From the NCBI RefSeq assembly GCF_031432975.1, contig NZ_CP133838.1, positions 3,162,001 through 3,226,000 on the forward strand: 64,000 bases of DNA. Reading direction: 5' to 3'. The notes below the pieces were generated by a model. The model was not told the origin of the DNA and did not search any database. It worked only from the letters and a program-made list of their open reading frames with translations. Below, piece by piece: positions 50,611-58,779 of the stretch. The position numbers and the translations under genes were made by a program. Positions within the stretch are counted from its first letter, which is position 1, and every line of letters begins with the position of its first letter. Origin of the DNA: Buttiauxella selenatireducens. Its GTDB lineage: Bacteria > Pseudomonadota > Gammaproteobacteria > Enterobacterales > Enterobacteriaceae.

Positions 50611-50840
50611 GTGTTCACCTGTTCACCTTTCACTTTTTAACCATTAAAATCATACTGTTAAGTGGTGAACACTTCAGATTTAAGTATTCACTGGTGTTCA
50701 CCCAACCCTTCACCTTTCAGGCCAAATAACAGATAAAGGGTGAACAGGTGAACACTTGGTGAATACTTCATAAATAAGTGTTCACCCCTTAACATACTGT
50801 TATTAATTAATTTTTTAACAGGGTGAACAGTGGTGAACAC
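50611..50840. other. iteron array, probable replication origin of the island
   Basis: Nine exact copies of GGTGAACA(G/C) in both orientations: GGTGAAC-forward at 50664, 50739, 50747, 50822 and 50832; inverted at 50611, 50619, 50694 and 50778; plus a one-mismatch copy at 50758. Phage P4 alpha protein binds GGTGAACAG-type iterons in its ori and crr regions. An AT-rich stretch (about 50787-50820) lies inside. The helicase gene that would bind it ends 15 bp away. Confidence 0.85.
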
Positions 50841-50854
50841 TTTTCCTATAACTA

Positions 50855-52621
50855 TTACTCTGCCACCTCATTATTTGAAACTGCACATGATGGTAGCCAG
50901 TCTTCCGAATCATCGTTGAGGGTAACGTTGGACCTTATCCCCGCCTTCGTCTTTCGCTTCTGGTACTCCTTGCCATACTCAGCCATTGCCCCTGGCATAT
51001 CAGTACCAAACCGCATCAGAGACACCGGCTTACTCAGACCATTGGCCCGCATGTACGCCAGGTAAGCGTGGTACAGATACCGGCGGGGGCTGAATGGCAC
51101 TATTTCGGCATTACCGATAAACATCCCGTCACACACTACCGACGCCATGAGAGAGCCGCAAAAGTCCACCAGCGAATCACCCTCGCGTTTGATGGCCAGC
51201 GCTTCTTCTGATTTCTGCTGCTCATGCAAAAGCCGTCTTGCTTCATCCTGGTCAGCAAAGCGCGTCAGAAGATGACGAATCACCACAGCCAGCTCGCCTT
51301 CTATGTTTTCGGCTAACAGTGGGTCACGTTCGTTTTCCGGTACCACCTCAGAGAAATTGAAAATGACCCTGCGCCGGGAAATTCCGCCGCTGCGGTCGCT
51401 GAATGTCATGGCGTTGTTGTTAACAGCAAGCACCACCGCTGGTATACGCGTGGAATATGGCGCTTTATGTTTCGGGTCGATGGAAACCTTATCTCCCCCG
51501 GTGATGGCCTTAATACCTGCGCCATCTCCGGCATAACGGGTCATGTCCGGCATGATGATGAGCGAATACCCCACCACCAGCGCCCTTTCCCGTGGTTCTT
51601 CCAGTGCCTTCATGCTGGCAGAGACCGTGTTGGCTTTACCCGCAAGCATGGTACAAACCTCAGCCATAACACTTTTGCCACTACCACCAGGGCCTGTGAC
51701 CTCAAGAAATAACTGCCAGTCGTACCGGTTCGCCATCACCATATACAGGGCCGCCAGCACACGATCTGCTTTACGGTCATTATTTGCCACCGAACTGCGT
51801 AACCATTTCCAGAAACTCGGGGCATGGCTGACCAGTGTTTCCCCTTCGGCTGGTGGGCTGAACGGTAATTCACTGGCTATAAGTAACCAGTCACCCTTAC
51901 CGTGAGGACGAAACTCCCCTGTACGGGTATCAAAAACACCATTGCTAAAGCCAATCAGGTTTCGGGCTGTTATCCCCATCACCGGCAAGCTCAATTTCAT
52001 GGTTTCAACCGCCGACTTGATAGCGTTCTGGGAATAGGCCACCTCCGCATCAATGAAGATCTGCGCCATTTCGCGCTGCAGTTCTTTATCAGCAAGGGGA
52101 AGCCAGATAACACCGTTGTAATGATGAACCGTGTCAGAATCGCCATGAATCGCCAGGTTACCATCATAGTGCGCCAGTAAAACCTCACCCCGCTGGCTCG
52201 CCCCCATTTGATTAAGTGCCGGGGTTGTGCCGTTTCCCTTAACAACAATCAAAGGCTCAATTTCCATCCGGGTCAGTAGGCTCGTCCAGTCTTCTTTCTC
52301 TCCATCCTCTTTAATGAACTCGGCATTAGTTACGCCAGCGTCATGCAGTTTGTTGGCTATCAAATTGAGATGATTTTGTGCCACCAGCCCCGCCTGGTAG
52401 ATTCGGGCAAATCGACGGCCCTTATCCACTATTCGCAGGTTTGCCAGCTCAGCCAGTTGGTTATGATCCAGAATAACCGGAGGTATTGTGTCACCGTGTT
52501 CACCCTGGTCTTTCTGATATGCTTCTGCCGCTTTCCAGGCCCCTGTACCTACAAAGATAATGGCCTCTTCCATTTTGTCGCGGGGTAATGTCTTAACATT
52601 CGGCGCCAGTTTCAGTTTCAC
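50855..52621 (-). CDS. P4 alpha-like replicative helicase (primase-helicase family)
   Basis: 588 residues. Superfamily III helicase domain with Walker A GPGGSGKS at 310-317, Walker B-like SLIIMPDM at about 353-360 and the following NNNAMTFSDRSGGISRRR sensor/arginine region. P4 alpha (about 777 residues) also has an N-terminal primase with a zinc finger; this protein is shorter and I cannot see those motifs, so it may be helicase plus origin-binding only. The C-terminus would bind the adjacent iterons. Confidence 0.88.
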   Translation of the reverse strand: MKLKLAPNVKTLPRDKMEEAIIFVGTGAWKAAEAYQKDQGEHGDTIPPVILDHNQLAELANLRIVDKGRRFARIYQAGLVAQNHLNLIANKLHDAGVTNAEFIKEDGEKEDWTSLLTRMEIEPLIVVKGNGTTPALNQMGASQRGEVLLAHYDGNLAIHGDSDTVHHYNGVIWLPLADKELQREMAQIFIDAEVAYSQNAIKSAVETMKLSLPVMGITARNLIGFSNGVFDTRTGEFRPHGKGDWLLIASELPFSPPAEGETLVSHAPSFWKWLRSSVANNDRKADRVLAALYMVMANRYDWQLFLEVTGPGGSGKSVMAEVCTMLAGKANTVSASMKALEEPRERALVVGYSLIIMPDMTRYAGDGAGIKAITGGDKVSIDPKHKAPYSTRIPAVVLAVNNNAMTFSDRSGGISRRRVIFNFSEVVPENERDPLLAENIEGELAVVIRHLLTRFADQDEARRLLHEQQKSEEALAIKREGDSLVDFCGSLMASVVCDGMFIGNAEIVPFSPRRYLYHAYLAYMRANGLSKPVSLMRFGTDMPGAMAEYGKEYQKRKTKAGIRSNVTLNDDSEDWLPSCAVSNNEVAE

Positions 52622-52893
52622 TGTTTCGCCCTCCCCGCTGTGATCAGCTCTCTCAGCTTCTGGATTTTCTCGGCGGCATTATTTGCCTTGTGCCATTCAC
52701 TGAACGTCTGACGCTTTACCGGGCTGAATTCACTTTCAAAACGTGCAGCCGGGAAAACACACTCCCCTGAATAGCCAGTACGAACAAAGCAGATGCGGTT
52801 ATGAGATACGCTTTTCACTGTTACATGCTCACCGCGCTTATCTTTGAAAATATCGCCAGGCAGGATCTGATTGCTTTTGATTGGGTAGCTCAT
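52618..52893 (-). CDS. DUF4222-like phage protein
   Basis: 91 residues with the pattern ILPGDIFKDKRGEHVTVKSVSHNRICFVRTGYSGECVFPAARFESEF, typical of DUF4222 proteins of enterobacterial prophages. Function unknown. It overlaps the helicase start and the upstream gene by 4 nt each, so it belongs to the replication operon. Confidence 0.75.
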   Translation of the reverse strand: MSYPIKSNQILPGDIFKDKRGEHVTVKSVSHNRICFVRTGYSGECVFPAARFESEFSPVKRQTFSEWHKANNAAEKIQKLRELITAGRAKQ

Positions 52894-53186
52894 AGCTTTC
52901 TCCCCTGGTTACGCTTTGCAAATTCAAGATCCTCATGAGCGGCATCAATACCTTCAATCAAAGCGGTCGTGGTCTGTAACATCAGGCCTATGGTACGAAG
53001 GCATGCCTCAGCGTCCTCGCCTTCAATACGTTCATTACCGCTAGCCGCCCAAAACATCAGGTCACCAATAGCACCAAGCCCTGCGATGAGGTTTTCTTTA
53101 GTTACAGAGGCAACGTTGCAGTATTGCTCCACATCTGCACGGCTGGCGTTGTGCATACTCTTTATTAATGAGGATGGGCTAAGCAT
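52890..53186 (-). CDS. hypothetical island protein of the replication operon
   Basis: 98 residues, helical (VEQYCNVASVTKENLIAGLGAIGDLMFWAASG...LRTIGLMLQTTTALIEGID). Overlaps its neighbours by a few nt. A family of small phage proteins with this layout is common in prophages; function unknown. Confidence 0.65.
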   Translation of the reverse strand: MLSPSSLIKSMHNASRADVEQYCNVASVTKENLIAGLGAIGDLMFWAASGNERIEGEDAEACLRTIGLMLQTTTALIEGIDAAHEDLEFAKRNQGRKL

Positions 53187-53367
53187 GTTGCACCTCGCTA
53201 GCTGCTTTCAGTTCGCGAACGCGAGTCAAAACAATATCAACCAGTTCGAAAATTATTTGGCGTCCTTGCTCACTTTCACTGTTCAAATACAGAGATGCTG
53301 AAAGCAAAGCCTCTATGCACCGCAACTCATCTTCAATATCGACATACGCCCAGTTGATACTACCCAT
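53179..53367 (-). CDS. small acidic hypothetical protein
   Basis: 62 residues (INWAYVDIEDELRCIEALLSASLYLNSES). Overlaps the Icd-like gene upstream and the 98-residue gene downstream by 8 nt, so it belongs to the same transcript. Family not recognised. Confidence 0.6.
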   Translation of the reverse strand: MGSINWAYVDIEDELRCIEALLSASLYLNSESEQGRQIIFELVDIVLTRVRELKAASEVQHA

Positions 53368-53548
53368 AGCGAACCTCCTGTACTGGCAGACGGCCAGCGA
53401 AGACCATCACGCAGCCAGCCGGGGATAACTCACGGGCTTCGTGTTCAGTAGTGGCGTTGATGTGAATGATATTGCGCCCTAAAGCACTCAGTGCCAGAAA
53501 ACGCCATGTGAATTTAGGGTGAGTTTGGGTATGCTGTTTATCAGCCAT
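53360..53548 (-). CDS. Icd-like (host cell division inhibitor family) protein
   Basis: 62 residues from MADKQHTQTHPKF. The block FTWRFLALSALGRNIIHINATTEHEARELSPAGCVMVFAGRLPVQEV is the conserved Icd/Ash-like sequence found in P1-, P4- and prophage immunity regions, where its translation is controlled by a c4-type antisense RNA. A matching RNA hairpin lies just upstream. A longer reading frame up to 53680 would run through that hairpin and is not favoured. Confidence 0.78.
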   Translation of the reverse strand: MADKQHTQTHPKFTWRFLALSALGRNIIHINATTEHEARELSPAGCVMVFAGRLPVQEVRYG

Positions 53549-53578
53549 AACTGTTACTCCGATTAACGGTTTGGTTAG

Positions 53579-53611
53579 ACGCCTCGGCAGTGTTCCCGCA
53601 CTTCGAGGCGT
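53579..53611 (-). ncRNA. c4/CI-type immunity RNA hairpin (candidate)
   Basis: Perfect 8-bp stem ACGCCTCG/CGAGGCGT enclosing GAAGTGCGGGAACACTG-type loop sequence on the minus strand, about 30 nt before the Icd-like start. P1/P7 c4 and P4 CI RNAs are small antisense RNAs at exactly this place. Only the core hairpin is given; the full transcript ends are not defined. Confidence 0.5.
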
Positions 53612-53680
53612 TGTTTTTAAGTACACCACCATGCTAATGTATGTACCTATTAATGGGAATCTTATAAAATAGGTACACAC

Positions 53681-53875
53681 ATGTCAACGGTTATTCAAAG
53701 AGATAAACAGCCCAAAGGCGCAGGGAAAGCTCCGGCATTTCAGATACGGATTCCCCCTGAACTAAAAGACCAAATGAATGAAGCCGCTGCACGTGAAGGC
53801 ATGAGTCTGGGAAACTGGATAAAAGAATTAGCGCGAGCTGAATTAATAAAACAAGGAATTACCCCCAAAGGTTAA
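53681..53875 (+). CDS. ribbon-helix-helix (Arc/MetJ type) DNA-binding protein
   Basis: 64 residues with the Arc-like core APAFQIRIPPELKDQMNEAAAREGMSLGNWIKELARAEL. Likely a repressor of the divergent early operon, at whose head it sits. The cargo gene follows 21 bp downstream on the same strand. Confidence 0.8.
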   Translation: MSTVIQRDKQPKGAGKAPAFQIRIPPELKDQMNEAAAREGMSLGNWIKELARAELIKQGITPKG

Positions 53876-53896
53876 TAATTTCATTGGAGTAAATAA

Positions 53897-55246
53897 ATGC
53901 TAAATAACATGAAGTTATTGGAAATAAATAAAGAACAGTTCGAAATTTATTCCTATGGCCGTTATCCATATGTCAAAACTTTTTCCGAAGAAATTTGTTG
54001 GTTTAAATTTGAAGAGAATGAAATCACACTCTTAGCAACGATTGTATATTGTAAAATCGATAAAGATTTTAATGCTATTTTTTTAGGCAGAGATTTAAAC
54101 AAAAAATTCCGAGCTATAAAGGTAATGGTCTCTTTCGAATCAAAGGATGATTTGATTTCCGAAATGAATGCCTGTATACCTCAATTGCTTTCACAGCATA
54201 ACAATGGTTTATTTATGCAAGGCGATGAGGCATCAGAAACATTTTCTATTTTCCTATCAAAAGTCCCTGATCACAAAAAGAATATATATCTTAAAATGCT
54301 ACTTGAAGAACCAAAACACTACCCTGCTTACATTGTAATGCAGGAATTAGCTTACTGGTTTAAAGATCCCGATGGAATATTTATACGAGATTTTCAGAGC
54401 GCATCATTCAATTCAAGATTATTCGAGTTATACCTAAATGCTATTTTTTACGAAATGGATTTTGAGATAAATAGAAGCCATGCTCAACCAGACTACATGA
54501 TATCTAAATCTGGTATCGAAATTGCTGTTGAAGCAGTAACAATTGGTGAAATGGAGGAGCCTGCAAACAAACTCATCTTGGATGAACAAGGGTTTGAAAA
54601 CCTCCAATCCTATGTTAAACAACAAATGCCATTTAAATTTGCTCGCACCTTATTAAATAAAGTTAGACATAGGCCTGAACCATTAAAACTATGTTACTGG
54701 GAGCTGGAGCACACTCAAGACAAACCATTCATGATCGCAATTCACGATTATTCAAGACGGATGTCAATGAGTTTTTCTATGCCCGCACTTCAAAGTTATC
54801 TTTATGGAATGGACTCTGAATCAGGAACTCGAATCGAGCAACATTATTTTGAGAGTAGAAGTATTCAGTCTAACTTTTTTGGGTCAAAAAAAAATGAGAA
54901 TGTTTCAGCCATCCTACTAGCCACAAATGCTACCATTCCTAAATTCGACAGAATGGGAATAATAGCTGGAATTGAACAACACAACGTTAAAACGCTCATT
55001 CGCGGGGTAAAAACTGATGATGATTGTACACCGATTCCATTTATTGCTGATGTAAGTGACCCCTCATATGAAGAGCCATGGTGCACTGCGGCATACATGT
55101 TTCACAATCCAAACGCATTGAAACCTATTTACCCAGGCTTATTCCCAAATGTCGTTCATGTTTTTTTAGAACATGGGGAATTGTTACAATACTACCCTCC
55201 AAATTACATTCTTACATCAACGACACAAGTGTTTGAGTTTGAATAA
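53897..55246 (+). CDS. cargo gene: PD-(D/E)XK nuclease-like protein of unknown function
   Basis: 449 residues, markedly AT-rich with codon use unlike the packaging genes. The central segment ASFNSRLFELYLNAIFYEMDF (E177) is followed by QPDYMISKSG (P198-D199) and IEIAVEAVT (E212). This spacing resembles the E...PD...E-x-(A/K) core of restriction-endonuclease-like nucleases, although the usual lysine is replaced. No signal peptide or membrane segment. It lies between the regulators and the integrase, the usual cargo slot of satellites where anti-phage genes sit. Function is not established. Confidence 0.7.
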   Translation: MLNNMKLLEINKEQFEIYSYGRYPYVKTFSEEICWFKFEENEITLLATIVYCKIDKDFNAIFLGRDLNKKFRAIKVMVSFESKDDLISEMNACIPQLLSQHNNGLFMQGDEASETFSIFLSKVPDHKKNIYLKMLLEEPKHYPAYIVMQELAYWFKDPDGIFIRDFQSASFNSRLFELYLNAIFYEMDFEINRSHAQPDYMISKSGIEIAVEAVTIGEMEEPANKLILDEQGFENLQSYVKQQMPFKFARTLLNKVRHRPEPLKLCYWELEHTQDKPFMIAIHDYSRRMSMSFSMPALQSYLYGMDSESGTRIEQHYFESRSIQSNFFGSKKNENVSAILLATNATIPKFDRMGIIAGIEQHNVKTLIRGVKTDDDCTPIPFIADVSDPSYEEPWCTAAYMFHNPNALKPIYPGLFPNVVHVFLEHGELLQYYPPNYILTSTTQVFEFE

Positions 55247-55330
55247 AATATATCCTATGGGATAAAACCCATAGGTTTCATAAGTGAACAAGCCACTTTC
55301 AAATCACATCTGAATCGCATCGCGTCGTCT

Positions 55331-55549
55331 TTATTTAATTTTAGTGGCTTCTCGTTGTTTATCCAACCAGCTTTTAACATCATCAGGATACCAAGCATTT
55401 CGCCTCCCTATCTTAAAAGGTTGCAGAAAATCGTTACGCTGATCTTTAATAAAAGCATAAAAAGCACTCATTGCCTCATAACGAAGCTCAGCCATTACTT
55501 CCTTTGTAAACATTATATTTGCATTCATATCTATATTAACCTCAGTCAT
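55331..55549 (-). CDS. AlpA-like excisionase
   Basis: 72 residues (about 65 from MNANIMFTKEVM). The segment FLQPFKIGRRNAWYPDDVKSWLDKQR resembles the wing and C-terminal helix of AlpA/Xis winged-helix proteins. It overlaps the integrase end by 8 nt, a normal xis-int layout, and would direct excision and induction of the island. Confidence 0.65.
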   Translation of the reverse strand: MTEVNIDMNANIMFTKEVMAELRYEAMSAFYAFIKDQRNDFLQPFKIGRRNAWYPDDVKSWLDKQREATKIK

Positions 55550-56774
55550 TAACTACTTTTAAACCTTTGAAACCATTGGAACGTTTAACGATACCTTTTC
55601 TTGCAGAATCAATAAAATCGCCAATCCATTGCATCACTATTTTTCTTTGTTCAAAGTACGTTGTTCTATTATAAACCCCGCGAATTGCATCACTATTTTT
55701 ATGCGCCAACGCCGCTTCAATAACATCTGGATTAAACCCTTCTTCATTCAATAGTGTACTCCACATGGCACGAAACCCATGAGCAGTAGCCACACCAGCG
55801 AAAGGTCCCTCCAGAAAATATTTGTGCCGTAAAGCTTTAGATATAGCTTGCTGTGGTTTTCTATCTGAATAGAAAACAAACTCACCATATTTATGTTTTC
55901 TCATTTCATTAAGGATAAACATGGCCTGACTTGATAATGGAACAACATGCTCCCTCCCTGTTTTCATTCTTTCTGCTGGTATAATCCATTCCTTATTTTG
56001 AACGTTAATCTCAGCCCACCTCGCTTCACGCGCTTCCCGTGGCCTAACCATAGTTAATATTTGAAATAGAAGGGAGTTTTTCATAGCCACATAATCATGA
56101 CCATCCCACCACACGAGAAAAGCCGGCAGTTGTTCTAAGGGTAATGCTGCCAATGGCGTATCTTTTTTAACTGCAAATGCTTTTTTTATTTTTGATAGTG
56201 GATTGCCGCTTATCAATCCAATATTTACACAATAATTCATAATTTCATTTAACTTAGAAATTATTTTCATCTGAATAGCTGGCCTGTCATTATATTTACC
56301 CAATGAGTGAATAACGCCAGGTGCCTTTATCGTATTAATATTCTCATGACCAATTAAAGGAATGATGTGTCTCTTGACGATAAATTCTATCGTATCTTTT
56401 GTTGACTGCCTTAATTGGCTGCCCATTTTTAATTCGAGCCAGTTAAGTGCAACACTCTTCACGTTCTGAAGATGTTTAGCCCTCACCTCAGCCCGTTTTT
56501 CATTTCTATGTTCTGAAGGATCAACTCCTCTCGAAAGCATCCTTCTAAGCTCTTCGCGCACTTCCCTTGCTTCCGTTAGAGTAAAATAGGGAAAACGCCC
56601 AATTGTATATGTCTGACGTCGCTTGGTTACTGGGTGTGGATATCTATACCGCCAAGATTTTCCGCCAGCCTTTGATACATACAAAAGCAGACCGAAACCA
56701 TCGTGCAAGGAATAATCTTTTTCTCTCGGCCTTGCGTTTTTGACTTCCGAGGCGGTGAGCGGTTTTATAGACAT
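55542..56774 (-). CDS. P4-type tyrosine integrase
   Basis: About 410 residues from MSIKPLTASEVKNARP (an upstream ATG at 56822 would add 16). The N-terminal DUF4102 arm-binding domain (GFGLLLYVSKAGGKSWRYRY, YTIGRFPYFTLTEAR) precedes the catalytic domain: R244 in TMVRPREAREARW, H332 and R335 in AHGFRAMW, H358 in ALAHKN, and the nucleophile Y373 in NRTTYFEQRK. P4-type integrases usually use tRNA or ssrA 3' ends. Here the gene sits about 165 bp from a broken phage terminase gene. Confidence 0.93.
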   Translation of the reverse strand: MSIKPLTASEVKNARPREKDYSLHDGFGLLLYVSKAGGKSWRYRYPHPVTKRRQTYTIGRFPYFTLTEAREVREELRRMLSRGVDPSEHRNEKRAEVRAKHLQNVKSVALNWLELKMGSQLRQSTKDTIEFIVKRHIIPLIGHENINTIKAPGVIHSLGKYNDRPAIQMKIISKLNEIMNYCVNIGLISGNPLSKIKKAFAVKKDTPLAALPLEQLPAFLVWWDGHDYVAMKNSLLFQILTMVRPREAREARWAEINVQNKEWIIPAERMKTGREHVVPLSSQAMFILNEMRKHKYGEFVFYSDRKPQQAISKALRHKYFLEGPFAGVATAHGFRAMWSTLLNEEGFNPDVIEAALAHKNSDAIRGVYNRTTYFEQRKIVMQWIGDFIDSARKGIVKRSNGFKGLKVVND

Positions 56775-56938
56775 GGTAACTCCATCAAACTGACTTAATT
56801 CTGGGGCCATTTCTAGTCCCATTTATTCGATAAATAAAGATAAAAGGGGGTAAAACAAAAGTAATAGAGGATGATTAATTCAGCATATCTTTATGAAATC
56901 GATAACAAACATAAAAAAACATCACAAAACAATGACTA

Positions 56939-57928
56939 CTATGCACTCCAGATATGAAAGGCGATATTTTTCGGAGGGGCGATTTCGTAACCAGCTGAAC
57001 TCAGCCAACGAATACCATCCTCAGTCCGGATACCGGTGTAATCGCACACATAACGTGCACCTGTGTAATCCAGCTCATGCTGGCGAATAACGCAGCCGTT
57101 ATGCTCGCAAAGGTAATAAACGCTGTCCGGCTGCCCCCTGTCCCACTTGAAACCAAAGGGAGTGTCTTTTTCGCCGAATTTTAGGTGCTGATACTGCTCG
57201 CAGTGCGGGCACCGGATTTGAAAACGCATCATATGTGGCGATTCACTGGCCGCCTTCTCCATCTGGCACTGACCTTTGATTTTCGGTGTGGAGCCACGAA
57301 TACTTTTTGGCCAGACAGAGCCTTCAACACGTTTATCGCCCAGCGATATTGGGGAACCTTCGCCTTCGATATCATTGTCAAACGATGACAGCTCATCAAA
57401 CGCCACCACGTCTACAGATTTGGCGCGGTAGTTTTTGGCTGACTTCCCCCCAAGGCAGCGCAGGCTTCTGCCGTTACTGAAACTTTTCAGGGTAATGGTG
57501 TTGTCTTTGTGCTTTTTGCCATACCAGGGCGCGAGGGCCAGTAACGGAGGGACGTCGCGGATAGTCGGCGTCACATCCACTTTCATGAAGTCTTTTGCAT
57601 CATCGTCTGTCGGGAGCCAGGTGATAATGCTTCGCTGTTTGTGGGCGATGAAATACGCCTGCACGCCGAAGAGCATTTTTGAATAACCAACACGCGCGGA
57701 CTTAATCAGGTTTACGCGTTGAACATCGTCCGACCCCATCGTATTAATAATGGCTTTCTGGTATGGAAGGGTTTCCCACCGCCCTTCCTGATAGTTATTT
57801 TCCTTTGGCAGATAGTAATGCTCATCCACCCATTCGACGGCTGTCAGCTCTTCGGGTTTGAATAATCCGATCAGCCCATCGTTAACAGCGACGCCGATGT
57901 TATTTATCAGTGCTGTTGAGGTATTCAT
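56939..57928 (-). pseudogene. terminase large subunit (lambda gpA-like), C-terminal half missing
   Basis: 329 codons that match lambda gpA from its N-terminus to about half length. The ATPase region is present: Walker-A-like LIKSARVGYSKM, Walker B VDVVAFDELSSFDND, and zinc-type CPHCEQYQHLKFG. The match ends at PPKNIAFHIWSA followed by a stop, whereas lambda continues AYSPFTTW. The whole nuclease domain that cuts cos is therefore lost. The start overlaps terS by about 29 nt, as Nu1 and A do in lambda. Confidence 0.92.
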
Positions 57929-58406
57929 TTAGTAGAGAGGGAACCAGGTCTCCGGTTTTGGCAGCGATATTACGCGCCTTGATGATTTCATTTTTCAGGT
58001 GGTCAATGTGCCGTTTTTCCAGCCCCGGAAATTTCCGCTGATAAGCCAGAGGAATGGTGTCGAGAATGCTGGCCACTTCCCCGGTGATTTTAATCAACAC
58101 GAAAGTGCAAAATGCCGTATCGACCAGTAATGCCTCTTTCCGGGCGTTTTCTCTTTCCAGTTCGTCAGCCTGCGCTTTGAGTAAACGGTGGCGTTCGAAC
58201 TTGATGTCTTCGTCAAGTTCTTCCCCGGTACTTTCTTTTTTTTGGGCATCGCCCTGATACAACAACCGGTTATTCAGCACACTTCGGACGTCGTATAACG
58301 CTTCTCGCCCCCGCCTTTCTGATGGTTCAACACCCCATTTATCAAAGGCTTGCACTGAAATATGCAGACTGGCAGCCATGTCTTTTTTGTTGAGGTAAAT
58401 GCTCAT
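57900..58406 (-). CDS. prophage terminase small subunit (Nu1/DUF1441 type)
   Basis: 168 residues from MSIYLNKKDMAASLHISVQAFDKWGVEPSERRGREALYDV. Same length and N-terminal winged helix as the island's small terminase, with a different middle coiled region (GEELDEDIKFERHRLLKAQADELERENARKEA). It recognises cos, which lies 90-170 bp upstream. A longer frame reaching 58619 runs through the cos-like sequence and is not favoured. Confidence 0.92.
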   Translation of the reverse strand: MSIYLNKKDMAASLHISVQAFDKWGVEPSERRGREALYDVRSVLNNRLLYQGDAQKKESTGEELDEDIKFERHRLLKAQADELERENARKEALLVDTAFCTFVLIKITGEVASILDTIPLAYQRKFPGLEKRHIDHLKNEIIKARNIAAKTGDLVPSLLNEYLNSTDK

Positions 58407-58493
58407 GAAAGTGCTCTTTTCAGGGGGCTGGTTGGTGTATTTTTTTGCGAAAGCCGCGCACCGCAAGGGCTGGAGGGAAACAACTAAACAACA

Positions 58494-58580
58494 ACCAGCT
58501 TTCTCAGAAATTTTCGTAAATAGCGGGAGCCTGCGGGTATACATCCCCTCAGTGCGCGCAGGCGCCTGGGAGGACCCGCG
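58494..58580 (-). other. cos-like packaging site of the prophage
   Basis: Read on the minus strand: CGCGGGTCCTCCCAGG, then a GTATAC-containing stretch and CGCTATTTACGAAAATTT, the last matching lambda's sequence beside cosN. It lies upstream of terS, where lambda has cos. Nearly identical to 47681-47766. Confidence 0.75.
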
Positions 58581-58653
58581 CACCATTACGGACAGCCGCG
58601 TATGGTGCAGCGATGTCACTGTGATAAGTTGAGAACAAAAGAAGGAGCATTAC

Positions 58654-58779
58654 ATGAAATTATTGAGTCTGGTTTGCCTCATCTTTGTTCTGGCGTCCTG
58701 CTCCAGTGGGGTTGGCGTTGGCGCAACAGGTGGTAACAGCGGCATGGCTATTGGAGTTGGTTCAGGCATTAGCTTCTGA
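58654..58779 (+). CDS. small prophage lipoprotein
   Basis: 41 residues beginning MKLLSLVCLIFVLASC with a type II lipobox LASC, then a glycine/valine-rich tail. A good GAAGGAG ribosome-binding site lies 7 nt upstream. It is on the opposite strand to its neighbours, between cos and the lysis genes. Small lipoprotein morons of this kind can alter the host surface. Confidence 0.7.
   Translation: MKLLSLVCLIFVLASCSSGVGVGATGGNSGMAIGVGSGISF

Larger units (their letters stand above)
45816..56938. mobile_element. satellite-like island (capsid-encoding PICI / P4-like hybrid) inserted in the prophage head operon
   Basis: Bounded on the left by the truncated prophage E gene and on the right by the truncated large terminase gene. 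Contents from right to left: P4-type integrase, AlpA-like excisionase, cargo gene, ribbon-helix-helix gene, Icd-like gene with c4-like RNA hairpin, two small genes, DUF4222, P4-alpha-like helicase, iteron origin, membrane protein, major capsid, decoration protein, AlpA-like regulator, cos-like site, small terminase and three small genes. No large terminase, portal, protease or tail genes are inside. Known capsid-forming PICIs encode more of the head. The exact ends are inferred from where phage homology stops; no att repeats were found by eye. Confidence 0.75.

Noticed and set aside
50611-50840. CRISPR array
   Set aside because: The repeats are short (9 bp), irregularly spaced and in both orientations, with no unique spacers of constant length. 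They fit replication iterons. No CRISPR array is seen anywhere in the window.
53549-53680. Longer Icd-like protein starting at 53680
   Set aside because: The extra N-terminal residues are encoded by the c4-like RNA hairpin, and the conserved family starts at MADKQHTQ.
45816-56938. Direct repeats as attachment sites at the two island edges
   Set aside because: I compared about 200 bp at each end by eye and found no convincing shared core longer than a few bases, so no att sites are reported.
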